Shown here: positions 50,285 through 58,520 of the stretch, in pieces | How positions within the stretch are numbered: position 1 is the first letter of the stretch | How the letters are laid out: the number at the start of each line of letters is the position of its first letter | Assembly: GCF_001418565.1 (NCBI RefSeq) | Contig: NZ_LIQQ01000297.1 | Coordinates: 1 to 58,708, forward strand | Length of the DNA stretch: 58,708 nucleotides | Direction of reading: 5' to 3' | DNA from: Streptomyces graminilatus | Lineage (GTDB): Bacteria > Actinomycetota > Actinomycetes > Streptomycetales > Streptomycetaceae | Translations under genes and position numbers: made by a program | Notes under the pieces: generated by a model | Told to the model about the DNA's origin: nothing | The model's input: only the letters and a program-made list of their open reading frames with translations | Databases searched by the model: none

Positions 50285-51169
50285 TCAGATCACTGGGGGG
50301 CGGCCCAGCCGGGTCAGCCGCCACACCGTACGCCACCGGATGGGCCGACGAGGTCCGCACGGGGTGGTCAGCCCCTCCATGAACCCGCCCCACCAGGCCC
50401 TGAGCGCCGGGCGGGAGGGTCGGCGGAGGAGTGTGAGGAGCAACCAGTCTCCCAGGTACACGGGTACGAGGGGGGCGGGAAGGTTTCGGCGGGCCAGCCA
50501 GACGCGGTTGCGGGCGACCATGCGGTGGTAGACCGCGTGCCGCGAGGGCGCGGTGGCGGGGTGGTAGAGCAGCATGTCGGCCCGGTAGTCGATCATCCAG
50601 CCCGCGTCGAGGGCCCGCCAGGCGAGGTCGGTCTCCTCGTGGGCGTAGAAGAACTCCTCGGGGAGGATGCCCACTTGGGCGAAGACCTTGGTGCGTACGG
50701 CGTTGGCGCCGCCCAGGAAGCTGGTGACCCGGGAACTGCGCATCGGGTCGGTGGTGCCGGGGCGGGGCACGTGGCGGCGCTGGGTGCGGCCGGTGTCGGG
50801 GTCGGCGATGCGGAAGCTGATGATGCCGAGTTCAGGGTCGGCGGTGAAGGCCTTGCGGCACAGCTCGGCGGTGTCCTGGTGGCCGAGGAGTCCGTCGTCG
50901 TCGAGGAACATCAGGATGTCGACGTCGCCGCCGGCCTCGCCGAACGCCTCGATGCCGACGTTGCGTCCGCCGGGGATGCCGAGGTTCTCGGGCAGTTCGA
51001 CGCTCCGTACACCCTCGGGCAGGTCCGGGACGGGCGAGCCGTTGCCGACGACGACGACCTCGACCGGTTCGCCCTCCTGTTTGGCGATCGAGTCGATGAG
51101 GGCGCGCAGTTCGTCGGGGCGGTTGCCCATGGTGATGATCACCGCGCCGACCCTCATGCCGCTGTTCAC
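50285..51169 (-). CDS. Family 2 glycosyltransferase
   Basis: A 294-residue GT-A enzyme. MRVGAVIITMGNRPDELRAL starts the fold, FLDDDG is the metal-binding DxD-like motif, and YAHEETDLAWRALDAGW is the catalytic ED/EE region. It resembles rhamnosyl- or galactofuranosyl-type GT2 enzymes that build envelope polymers. The GTG at 51169 overlaps the stop of the CDP-alcohol transferase (GTGA); the long upstream frame to 51523 is not coding. In this operon it may glycosylate the polyol-phosphate product. Confidence 0.85.
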   Translation of the reverse strand: MNSGMRVGAVIITMGNRPDELRALIDSIAKQEGEPVEVVVVGNGSPVPDLPEGVRSVELPENLGIPGGRNVGIEAFGEAGGDVDILMFLDDDGLLGHQDTAELCRKAFTADPELGIISFRIADPDTGRTQRRHVPRPGTTDPMRSSRVTSFLGGANAVRTKVFAQVGILPEEFFYAHEETDLAWRALDAGWMIDYRADMLLYHPATAPSRHAVYHRMVARNRVWLARRNLPAPLVPVYLGDWLLLTLLRRPSRPALRAWWGGFMEGLTTPCGPRRPIRWRTVWRLTRLGRPPVI

Positions 51170-51948
51170 CGCAACCTGCTCGACGCGAGGATGGACACGA
51201 GGTGCAGCAGGGTCTGCAGGATCGCGATGCCGGCCAGGACCGCGATGCCCAGGCGGGTCCAGAACAGGTCGCCGCCGACGAGGTCGAGGACGGCCACGAG
51301 GAGGATGAAGAGGCTCGCCTCGATACCGCCGATCAGCCGGTGGAACTTCAGCGCGGCGGCCGCCTTGCGGGCCAGGGCGAGCCCCTCGGAGCGCGGCACC
51401 GCCAGTTCGTCCTTGGCGGCGGGCAGACCGCTGCGGGAGCGGGCCACGTCCACCAGGTCGGTCTCCGCCTTGATCAGGATCGCGCCGAGCGCGGCCAGCG
51501 TGCCGAGGAACGCCCACAGCCACTCAGGTGCCCCGGAGCCGTCCCACAGGTCGGCGCCGCGCAGCCCGAAGCCGATCAGCAGGGCCGCCTCGGACAGGTA
51601 GTGGCCGACGCGGTCGAGGTACACACCGGTGATCGAGGTCTGGTTCCGCCAGCGGGCGATCTCGCCGTCGACGCAGTCGAGGAGCAGGTAGAGCTGCATC
51701 AGTACGGCGGCCAGGACCGCCCCGGTGAGGCCCGGCACCAGGAGTGCCGCGCCCGCGAGGACGCCCGCGACGACCATCAGGTACGTGAGCTGGTTGGGCG
51801 TGATCCTGGTGTCCACCAGGTAGCGGTCGACCCGCAGGGACACCTCGCGCATGTAGAGGCGTCCCGCCCAGTGCTCGCCGCTGCGCCGGTCCTTCACCCC
51901 TTCGGGGTGGACGACAGGGCGTAGTTCAGCTACCGATGGCCTTGACAT
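51166..51948 (-). CDS. CDP-alcohol phosphatidyltransferase-fold membrane enzyme with altered active site
   Basis: A 260-residue integral membrane protein of the CDP-OH-P-transferase family. The motif reads DCVDGEIAR, eight residues, then GVYLDRVGH, so the last of the four conserved aspartates (the proposed catalytic base) is histidine; the codon is CAC in the sequence. The first three Asp that bind the two metals are present. Membrane spans follow on both sides. It would transfer a CDP-linked alcohol to an acceptor if active. It overlaps the dehydrogenase gene by 23 bp. Confidence 0.82.
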   Translation of the reverse strand: MSRPSVAELRPVVHPEGVKDRRSGEHWAGRLYMREVSLRVDRYLVDTRITPNQLTYLMVVAGVLAGAALLVPGLTGAVLAAVLMQLYLLLDCVDGEIARWRNQTSITGVYLDRVGHYLSEAALLIGFGLRGADLWDGSGAPEWLWAFLGTLAALGAILIKAETDLVDVARSRSGLPAAKDELAVPRSEGLALARKAAAALKFHRLIGGIEASLFILLVAVLDLVGGDLFWTRLGIAVLAGIAILQTLLHLVSILASSRLR

Positions 51949-52987
51949 AGTCCGCGTACGTGTCCTTGATCTGGTCGTTCGTGAGGTCGAGGTGTTCCAG
52001 GATCGTGTAGCGGCCGGGCCGGGTCTGCGGGGCGTACCCGACGACCCGTACGAACTCGTCCGTGGTGAAGCCGATCTCCTCCGGGAGCACCGGCAGCCCG
52101 TGCCGGCGCAGCACCTCGGCCATGTACGCCGCTTCCTCCACCGCGCCCCGCAGGTACATGGCGAAGGCGGCGCCGAGGCCGCACTGTTCGCCGTGACTGG
52201 CGGCGCGCTTGGGGTACAGCAGGTCGAAGGCGTGGTTGATCTCGTGACAGGCGCCGGAGGACGGGCGGGAGTCGCCGGACACCGACATGGCGATACCGGT
52301 GAGGACCAGGGCCTCGGCCAGTACCTGGAGGAACGCGTTGTCGCCGACCCCGCCGGGGTGGCGCAGCACGGCCTCGCCGGCCTGGCGGGCCATGGCGGCG
52401 GCGAGACCGTCGATCTTCTCGCCGTTGACCGCGCCCGCCAGCTCCCAGTCGGCGACCGCGGAGATGTTCGACATGGCGTCGCCGATCCCGGAGCGCACGA
52501 ACCGCACGGGTGCCTCGCGGATCACGTCCAGGTCGATGACGACGGCGATCGGGTTCGGCACGCCGTACGAGCCGCGGCCCGCGTCGTTGTCGAGGGTGGC
52601 GACCGGGGAGCACAGGCCGTCGTGCGCGAGGTTGGTGGCGACGGCGACCAGGGGGAGGCCGACGCGGGCGGCGGCGAACTTGGCGCAGTCGATGATCCGG
52701 CCGCCGCCGAGGCCGACCACGGCGTCGTAGTGGCCGGACTTGATGGCGTCGCCGAGCCTGACGGCGTCGTCGATGGTGCCGCCGGCGACCTCGTACCAGC
52801 TCGCGCCGGGCAGCGCCGGGGCGAGCCGCTCGCGCAGGCGGGCGCCGGAGCCGGCGCTGATCGCGACGGCGATCTTCCCGGAGTGCGAGATCCGCTGGTC
52901 GAAGAGCACGTCCGCCAGATGGTTCAGGGCCCCCCGGCGGATGTCCACGACGACCGGCGAGGGGATCAGCCTCGTCAGTACCGGCAC
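51926..52987 (-). CDS. sn-Glycerol-1-phosphate dehydrogenase-like protein (AraM/EgsA family)
   Basis: A 353-residue iron/zinc alcohol dehydrogenase superfamily protein. GLGGGRIIDCAKFAA binds NAD(P), and metal ligands are in SGIGDAMSN (Asp), SGACHEINHAFD (His) and ASHGEQCGLG (His). These are the G1PDH-type residues, which suggests reduction of dihydroxyacetone phosphate to sn-glycerol-1-phosphate, as in archaea and Bacillus AraM; a cyclitol or other ketose phosphate is the alternative. GTG 52987 has GGGAG 5 nt upstream and overlaps the nucleotidyltransferase stop. Confidence 0.82.
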   Translation of the reverse strand: MPVLTRLIPSPVVVDIRRGALNHLADVLFDQRISHSGKIAVAISAGSGARLRERLAPALPGASWYEVAGGTIDDAVRLGDAIKSGHYDAVVGLGGGRIIDCAKFAAARVGLPLVAVATNLAHDGLCSPVATLDNDAGRGSYGVPNPIAVVIDLDVIREAPVRFVRSGIGDAMSNISAVADWELAGAVNGEKIDGLAAAMARQAGEAVLRHPGGVGDNAFLQVLAEALVLTGIAMSVSGDSRPSSGACHEINHAFDLLYPKRAASHGEQCGLGAAFAMYLRGAVEEAAYMAEVLRRHGLPVLPEEIGFTTDEFVRVVGYAPQTRPGRYTILEHLDLTNDQIKDTYADYVKAIGS

Positions 52988-53727
52988 GCGATCTCCCGTC
53001 CTCGGGCGAGATCCTCGTGGTTGTCTATCTCCACCCAGGGAACCTCGCCGATGGGCGCCACGTCGATGGTGAAACCGCGGTCGACCAGTTCCTGGTAGCC
53101 GTGCTCGTAGAACTGCTGGGGATCGGTCTCCCACACGGTCTTCAGGGCGTCGGCCAGGTCCGCGGCGGCCTTGCCCTCGATGAGGGTGACGCCGATGTAC
53201 TCGCCGGTGGCCTCCGCCGGGTCCATCAGCTTGGTGATCCTCCGCACGCCCTTCTCCGGGTCCACGACCACCTTCATCTCCTCGTCGGCGAGTTCCTTCA
53301 CCGTGTCGAGGGCCAGGATGATCCGCTTTCCGTCACCGCGCGCGGCGAGCAGGGTCCTCTCGACGGACACGGGGTGCACGGTGTCGCCGTTGGCGAGGAT
53401 CACGCCGTCGGCGAGGGCGTCCCGCCCGCACCAGAGGGAGTAGGCGTTGTTCCACTCCTCGGCGCGGTCGTTGTCGATGAGGGTGAGCTTCAGCCCGTAC
53501 TTCTCCTCCAGGGCCGCCTGCCGCTCGTAAACGGCTTCCTTGCGGTAGCCGACGATGACCGCGGCCTCGGTGAGGCCGATCTCGGCGAAGTTGGCGAGGG
53601 TGAGGTCGAGGACGGTGGGGCCGTCCTCGTCGCCCGCGGGGCCGACCGGCACGAGAGCCTTGGGGAGGCTGTCGGTGTAGGGGCGCAGACGCCGGCCGGC
53701 GCCGGCCGCCAGCACGAGGCCGATCAT
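52975..53727 (-). CDS. Nucleotidyltransferase, CTP-type (LicC/inositol-1-phosphate cytidylyltransferase-like)
   Basis: A 250-residue NTP transferase. The N-terminal LVLAAGAGRRLRPYTDSLPK is the nucleotide-binding signature, EEWNNAYSLW is the NNxYSLW motif of LicC and inositol-phosphate cytidylyltransferases, and LANGDTVH is the metal-binding Asp region. It probably makes a CDP-activated polyol phosphate for the two CDP-alcohol transferases of the operon. ATG 53727 overlaps the stop of the preceding gene (ATGA). Whether its substrate is glycerol-1-phosphate, inositol phosphate or another is not visible. Confidence 0.83.
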   Translation of the reverse strand: MIGLVLAAGAGRRLRPYTDSLPKALVPVGPAGDEDGPTVLDLTLANFAEIGLTEAAVIVGYRKEAVYERQAALEEKYGLKLTLIDNDRAEEWNNAYSLWCGRDALADGVILANGDTVHPVSVERTLLAARGDGKRIILALDTVKELADEEMKVVVDPEKGVRRITKLMDPAEATGEYIGVTLIEGKAAADLADALKTVWETDPQQFYEHGYQELVDRGFTIDVAPIGEVPWVEIDNHEDLARGREIACRY

Positions 53728-55562
53728 GCGGGTACTCCTTCGTCGTGTACGGCGGGCGCGCCGCCCTGGTGGGCGGTCACCCAGTAGCGGATGCTCTCGG
53801 TGAGCACCAGCAGGGCCACGACCACGGCGAGGACCGTGAGCGCGACCACGAACTGCGAGGCACTGAGCAGCGCGGCCAGTACGACGACCATCAGTGTCCG
53901 GCCCTCGTGCCCTCCGCTCGCCCGTACCAGCCAGCGCGGGGGCGCTCCGGCGTTGCCACGGATGCGGTACACCGTGTCGTAGTGATGGTAGGCGACGGCG
54001 GCCACGAGGCCGAAAGCTGCCGGAAGTGCTCCGTTTACCTCCGCTTTGCCCGCGAGGACGAGGACTGTGCAGTATTCGGCGGCCCGGAAGAGCGGGGGGA
54101 CGAGCCAGTCGAGGCGGTTCTTGAGGGGGACCGTGAACGCGGCACGCGAGCCGAGCACGTAGATCGAGGCGAAGGCGACGGGCGCCCAACTGCCGTACGA
54201 ACACAGCCACACCGCGACGAGCAGCGGCACGCTGATCTCCAGCGCCGGGACGAAGCGCGAGCGGCCCGGTGTACGTACCGGGACGCGCCCGATGAGCTCC
54301 GCGAGCGGCCCGCTGTCCGTGAGGTCCGCCAGGGCTCGCGTCGCCCGTTCCGTGGGCTGGGCCTTTCGGGTGAGTGAGCGCAGGACGCGGCCCGCCGTGG
54401 TGTACGTCGCCGCGAAGCCGGAGCCGATCAGCAGCACGGTGAAGGTGGTCCGGGGGGTGGTGAGCGCGGTGAGGACGGCGATCAGCGCCCAGCGCTCGCC
54501 GATCGGCAGGACGATCATCCGCCGTGCCCAGACCGTCCAGCCGACGCCGTCGAGGCGGTCGGAGAGGGCGGCCGTCGGGCTGGTGTTCGCCGTCGCGGCC
54601 GGGTCTCCCGCGGTGGCCTCGTTGAAGGAGAAGTCGACGACGTGGCGGCAGGTCTGGAGGATCATCGCGCCGAGGGCCAGCGCCCATACGTCGTCGCCGC
54701 CCCGCGCCGCGCCCAGGGCGAGGCCCGCGTAGTAGGCGTACTCCTTGACCCGGTCGAAGGTGGCGTCGAGCCAGGCGCCGAGCGTCGAGTACTGGAGGGA
54801 GTACCGGGCGAGCTGGCCGTCCGTGCAGTCCAGGACGAAGGAGACGAGCAGGAGCGCGCCCGCGACGGCGTATCCGGCGCGGGTGCCGGTGGCGGCGCAG
54901 CCGGCCGCGACGAGCGCGGTGAGCAGTGAGGCGGTGGTGACCTGGTTCGGGGTGAGGCCCCGGCGGGCGCACCAGCGGGCGAGGTAGCGGGAGTACGTGC
55001 TGACGAAGAAGGTGGTGAAGAAGCCGTCCCGGGACTTCACGGCCGACTTCAGGCGTACGGCCTCGTCGTCCACGGCGGCGACGGCCCGCAGCGCCTCGTC
55101 GCGGGCGCCGGGGTCGGCCGGGACGGTGGCGATCAGCGTGCCGAGCGCGGGACGGTGGACGTCGACGCCGTCCGCGTCCATGGCGAGGGCAATGCGGTCG
55201 GGGAGGCTGTCCACGGCTGCCGGGGCCGTGACGGGCCCCTTCGGGGTACCGCCGTTCGCGGAGATCTCCCGGGCCAGTACGCGGGTCAGGGCGGCTCGGC
55301 CGACGCCGCGCTTCGCCGTCACGGCGCCCGGTAGCGCGGAGGCCGCGAAACGGGGGTCGGTCAGACCGAGGCGCAGCGCGTGGAGGTGGCCGACGAAGCG
55401 GGCGTCGACGACGACGACCTGTTCGTCGCAGGACAGCTCGGCGATGAGGGTTTCGGTGTCGGCGACGCCTGTCGCCCTCCGCACGTCGAAACCGAGGGCT
55501 CGCAGGTCGCCCTCGATCGACGATCCGGGAACCGGCTGACCCGTGAGGATGGCGGTCGGCAA
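53724..55562 (-). CDS. Large membrane CDP-alcohol phosphatidyltransferase with N-terminal soluble domain
   Basis: A 612-residue protein. The first ~190 residues are a soluble alpha/beta domain reminiscent of a degenerate nucleotidyltransferase (MPTAILTGQP, AELSCDEQVVVVDARFVG); then comes an intact CDP-OH-P-transferase motif, DCTDGQLAR, eight residues, GAWLDATFD. Many hydrophobic spans follow. The layout recalls bifunctional inositol-phosphate cytidylyltransferase/di-inositol-phosphate synthases, but the N-terminus lacks the nucleotidyltransferase signature, and a separate NTP transferase follows. Start is TTG 55562 with GGGAG 9 nt upstream; other starts are possible. It is the first gene of the seven-gene operon. 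Confidence 0.78.
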   Translation of the reverse strand: MPTAILTGQPVPGSSIEGDLRALGFDVRRATGVADTETLIAELSCDEQVVVVDARFVGHLHALRLGLTDPRFAASALPGAVTAKRGVGRAALTRVLAREISANGGTPKGPVTAPAAVDSLPDRIALAMDADGVDVHRPALGTLIATVPADPGARDEALRAVAAVDDEAVRLKSAVKSRDGFFTTFFVSTYSRYLARWCARRGLTPNQVTTASLLTALVAAGCAATGTRAGYAVAGALLLVSFVLDCTDGQLARYSLQYSTLGAWLDATFDRVKEYAYYAGLALGAARGGDDVWALALGAMILQTCRHVVDFSFNEATAGDPAATANTSPTAALSDRLDGVGWTVWARRMIVLPIGERWALIAVLTALTTPRTTFTVLLIGSGFAATYTTAGRVLRSLTRKAQPTERATRALADLTDSGPLAELIGRVPVRTPGRSRFVPALEISVPLLVAVWLCSYGSWAPVAFASIYVLGSRAAFTVPLKNRLDWLVPPLFRAAEYCTVLVLAGKAEVNGALPAAFGLVAAVAYHHYDTVYRIRGNAGAPPRWLVRASGGHEGRTLMVVVLAALLSASQFVVALTVLAVVVALLVLTESIRYWVTAHQGGAPAVHDEGVPA

Positions 55563-55992
55563 CCGAACTCACTCCCTGGACACCGACGCGTGCGCGCCGG
55601 GCCTGTACATGGTGGCGGGGGACCCTGACCCACGGTGGCCGGGCAGCATCGGCAGAGGGTATCGGATGGGGGCCGCGCCCTGGCCCACCGGTTGCCGCAG
55701 GCCCGGTCCCGGCGGACCGGCGACCGCCCGGACCGCCTCATCATGAGCGACCCGGCACGCCGCGCACAAACCGTGACCCGCGTCAAGGACCGCCACGACC
55801 TCCTTCGCCGTCTGCCCGTCCGCCGGGCCGCGACGATCTCGGCACCCGCTGACCTGCGTTTCGTTTCCGCAGGTCAGGGCACATGACAACGGTGTTCAGT
55901 GCCGCGTTGCCACATACCCCCCACCCGTAGTTCACTGATCCCGGGACGGGCCCCTGGACGGGACCCGGGACGAACTTCAGGAGGCGGCTTCC
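55563..55992. other. 430-bp divergent intergenic region, with inverted repeat
   Basis: It separates the CDP-alcohol transferase operon (leftward) from the cation efflux gene (rightward). CTGACCTGCG (55849-55858) pairs with CGCAGGTCAG (55868-55877) across 9 nt. A 47-codon open frame at 55743-55886 has no recognisable features. No clear promoter hexamers were identified. Confidence 0.45.
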
Positions 55993-56931
55993 ATGGGGGC
56001 TGGGCACGATCACGGACACGCGCACGGCGCGCCGACCACGGGTACGGCGGCAGCGGCGTACGTCGGTCGGCTGCGTATCGCGCTGGCCATCACGCTCACC
56101 GTCATGGTCGTCGAGATCGTCGGCGGGATCGCCGCCGACTCGCTCGCGCTCATCGCGGACGCGGCACACATGGCGACGGACGGACTGGGCCTCGGCATGG
56201 CGCTGCTCGCGATCCACTTCGCGAACCTTCCACCCAGCGGCAACCGCACCTTCGGCTACGCCCGCGCCGAGATCCTCGCGGCGCTCGCCAACTGTCTGCT
56301 GCTGCTGGGCGTCGGTGGATACGTGGTGTACGAGGCGGTCCAGCGGCTCGTCACGCCCGCCGACACCGAGGGCGGGCTGACCGTCGTCTTCGGTCTGATC
56401 GGCCTGGTCGCCAACATGATCTCGCTGACGCTGCTGGTGCGCGGCCAGAAGGAGAGCCTGAACGTGCGCGGCGCCTTCCTGGAGGTGGCCGCGGACGCGC
56501 TGGGCTCGCTGGCCGTGCTGATCTCGGCGGTGATCATCATGACGACGGGCTGGCAGCGGGCCGACCCCATCGCCTCGCTCGTCATCGGCCTGATGATCGT
56601 CCCGCGCACCTGGAAGCTGCTGCGCGAGACACTGGACGTGCTGCTGGAGGCGGCTCCCCGGGACGTCGACATGGCGGAGGTGCGGGCCCACATAGTGGCG
56701 CTGCCCGGCGTGGAGGACGTACACGATCTGCACGCCTGGACGATCACCTCCGGGATGCCGGTGCTGTCGGCACATGTGGTCGTCAGTTCGGACGTGCTGA
56801 GCGGGATCGGGCACGAGAAGATGCTGCACGAGCTCCAGGGCTGCCTCGGCGACCACTTCGACGTGGAGCACTGCACCTTCCAGCTGGAGCCGAGCGGACA
56901 CGCGGAACACGAGTCGAAGCTGTGCCACTGA
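55993..56931 (+). CDS. Cation diffusion facilitator (zinc/cobalt efflux) transporter
   Basis: A 312-residue CDF/CzcD-type transporter. The His-rich N-terminus (MGAGHDHGHAHG) probably binds metal. Six membrane spans include the zinc sites SLALIADAAHMATD (HxxxD) and LEVAADALGSLAV. A cytosolic C-terminal domain has VHDLHAWTITSG. It exports Zn2+ or similar ions in exchange for protons. The ATG has AGGAGG 8 nt upstream. Confidence 0.92.
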   Translation: MGAGHDHGHAHGAPTTGTAAAAYVGRLRIALAITLTVMVVEIVGGIAADSLALIADAAHMATDGLGLGMALLAIHFANLPPSGNRTFGYARAEILAALANCLLLLGVGGYVVYEAVQRLVTPADTEGGLTVVFGLIGLVANMISLTLLVRGQKESLNVRGAFLEVAADALGSLAVLISAVIIMTTGWQRADPIASLVIGLMIVPRTWKLLRETLDVLLEAAPRDVDMAEVRAHIVALPGVEDVHDLHAWTITSGMPVLSAHVVVSSDVLSGIGHEKMLHELQGCLGDHFDVEHCTFQLEPSGHAEHESKLCH

Positions 56932-57014
56932 GCGTGTGCGGCGTGCTTGGCGCACGGAACGCGACCGTCGGGCGCGCGCCCCCCTCTCCATCCTCAAGCC
57001 CCCCTCGACGACGG

Positions 57015-57028
57015 TTCCCGGCCGGGAA
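57015..57028. promoter_or_regulatory. 14-bp palindrome upstream of idi
   Basis: TTCCCGGCCGGGAA is a perfect palindrome, 12 bp before a TTGACT hexamer at 57040. It could be an operator of idi or part of a terminator for the upstream transporter gene. Confidence 0.3.
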
Positions 57029-57161
57029 ACAGGGCACGATTGACTTTCCGGTCACCCTCGGGCCGCTTTCGAGCCGGACATGCGGGGGACGCCGCGAAGT
57101 GCCGGGAGTGCCGGATTCGTACGGCAGACTTGGGACTCGAAGACCGAGGCGAAGGATGGGT

Positions 57162-57758
57162 ATGCCGATCACACCAGCCACCGCGACGCACAAGAGTTCG
57201 TCGAACGGCACCGCAGAAGCGATCTTGCTTGAGCTGGTCGACGAGAACGGCACGACGATCGGCACCGCCGAGAAGCTCTCCGCCCACCAGCCACCGGGTC
57301 TGCTGCACCGGGCGTTCTCCGTGTTCCTCTTCGACGAGCAGGGGCGGCTGCTCCTCCAGCAGCGCGCGCTGGGCAAGTACCACTCCCCCGGTGTCTGGTC
57401 CAACACCTGCTGCGGCCACCCCTACCCCGGTGAGGCGCCCTTCGCGGCGGCGGCCCGGCGGACGTACGAGGAGCTGGGGGTATCCCCGTCGCTGCTCGCC
57501 GAGGCGGGCACCGTCCGCTACAACCACCCCGACCCGGAGTCGGGCCTGGTGGAGCAGGAGTACAACCACCTGTTCGTCGGAATGGCACAGTCGTCGCTGG
57601 CGCCGGACCCGGAGGAGGTCGGCGACACGGCCTTCGTCACCCCGGCCGAACTGGCGGAGCGGCATGCGAAGGACCCGTTCTCGGCCTGGTTCATGACCGT
57701 GCTGGACGCGGCGCGCCCGGCGGTGCGGGAGCTGACGGGGCCGTCCGCCGGCTGGTGA
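57162..57758 (+). CDS. idi: Isopentenyl-diphosphate delta-isomerase, type I
   Basis: A 198-residue Nudix-fold isomerase that interconverts IPP and DMAPP. The catalytic cysteine is in WSNTCCGHP and the catalytic glutamate in EQEYNHLF; metal-binding His lie in LLHRAFSVFLF. ATG 57162 has AAGGA 5 nt upstream; an in-frame ATG at 57156 is also possible. Its location near the hopanoid locus fits isoprenoid supply. It converges on the RsbW-like gene 9 bp away. Confidence 0.93.
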   Translation: MPITPATATHKSSSNGTAEAILLELVDENGTTIGTAEKLSAHQPPGLLHRAFSVFLFDEQGRLLLQQRALGKYHSPGVWSNTCCGHPYPGEAPFAAAARRTYEELGVSPSLLAEAGTVRYNHPDPESGLVEQEYNHLFVGMAQSSLAPDPEEVGDTAFVTPAELAERHAKDPFSAWFMTVLDAARPAVRELTGPSAGW

Positions 57759-57767
57759 CGGCCAGGG

Positions 57768-58277
57768 CTACGGCTGCCCGTGCGCGGGGGTGAGCGGCAG
57801 CGCCGCCCAGACGACCTTGCCGCCGCTCGCCGTGTGCTCGATGTCGCACACGCCGCCCGCCTCTCTGGTGACCTCGCGGACCAGGAGGAGACCGCGTCCG
57901 CCGGTCCGGCCGTGGTCGGCCTCCAGGGCGGTGGGGCGGTAGGGATGGTTGTCCTCCACGGACACCCGCACCCACTCGGCGCCGACGGCGACCTCCACGG
58001 CGAGCGTCGGCGACAGGACCGCCGCGTGGCGGACGGCGTTCGTCGCCAGTTCGGAGACGATCAGCAGCAGTCCGCTCACCAGGTCCGGCGGGGCCGGTAC
58101 GCCCTGCCGGTACAGCAGGTCGCGCACGGCGTGCCGCGCCTGCGGGACGGAGGCGTCGACAGCGGGCGCGGTGAACCTCCAGACCCCTTCGTAGGGAAGC
58201 GGATCCTGGAGTCCGTGCTCCACTGGTTCGCCGTCGTCCGCTGGGCGTGAGCCGGACTCGCGCCCATGGTTCTCCAT
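57768..58277 (-). CDS. RsbW/SpoIIAB-like serine kinase or anti-sigma ATPase
   Basis: A ~169-residue HATPase_c domain protein. The N box is SELATNAVRHA, the G1-like box is VSVEDNHPYRP and the G2-like box is GGRGLLLVREV. This class phosphorylates anti-anti-sigma factors or binds sigma factors, and is abundant in Streptomyces. The start is uncertain; ATG 58277 is suggested because the conserved domain begins ~32 residues later, and the open frame extends to 58403. No partner antagonist gene is adjacent. Confidence 0.8.
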   Translation of the reverse strand: MENHGRESGSRPADDGEPVEHGLQDPLPYEGVWRFTAPAVDASVPQARHAVRDLLYRQGVPAPPDLVSGLLLIVSELATNAVRHAAVLSPTLAVEVAVGAEWVRVSVEDNHPYRPTALEADHGRTGGRGLLLVREVTREAGGVCDIEHTASGGKVVWAALPLTPAHGQP

Positions 58278-58520
58278 AGTCCGGTCGCCGCCCTCGCGCT
58301 CGATTGTCACCACAGGACGAGTGTTGGCAACGACAGCTCCCCACCGGAGAACTGAACACAAGTCAGCACGTTTCGAGCACTTCTGACAGATGTCGTACGG
58401 CACGAGCTCGCGGACGACCGACCCTGGTCATGTCCTGCCGACTTCGTGAACTCTTCGGGTTGTACGGGTTTGACGCCTCCGTCGCCCGGGGGCTCGGCAC
58501 CGGCCGATACGATCCGGCGC

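Noticed and set aside
55743..55886. 47-codon frame before the cation efflux gene
   Set aside because: No ribosome site and no family features; the inverted repeat within it is a simpler explanation.
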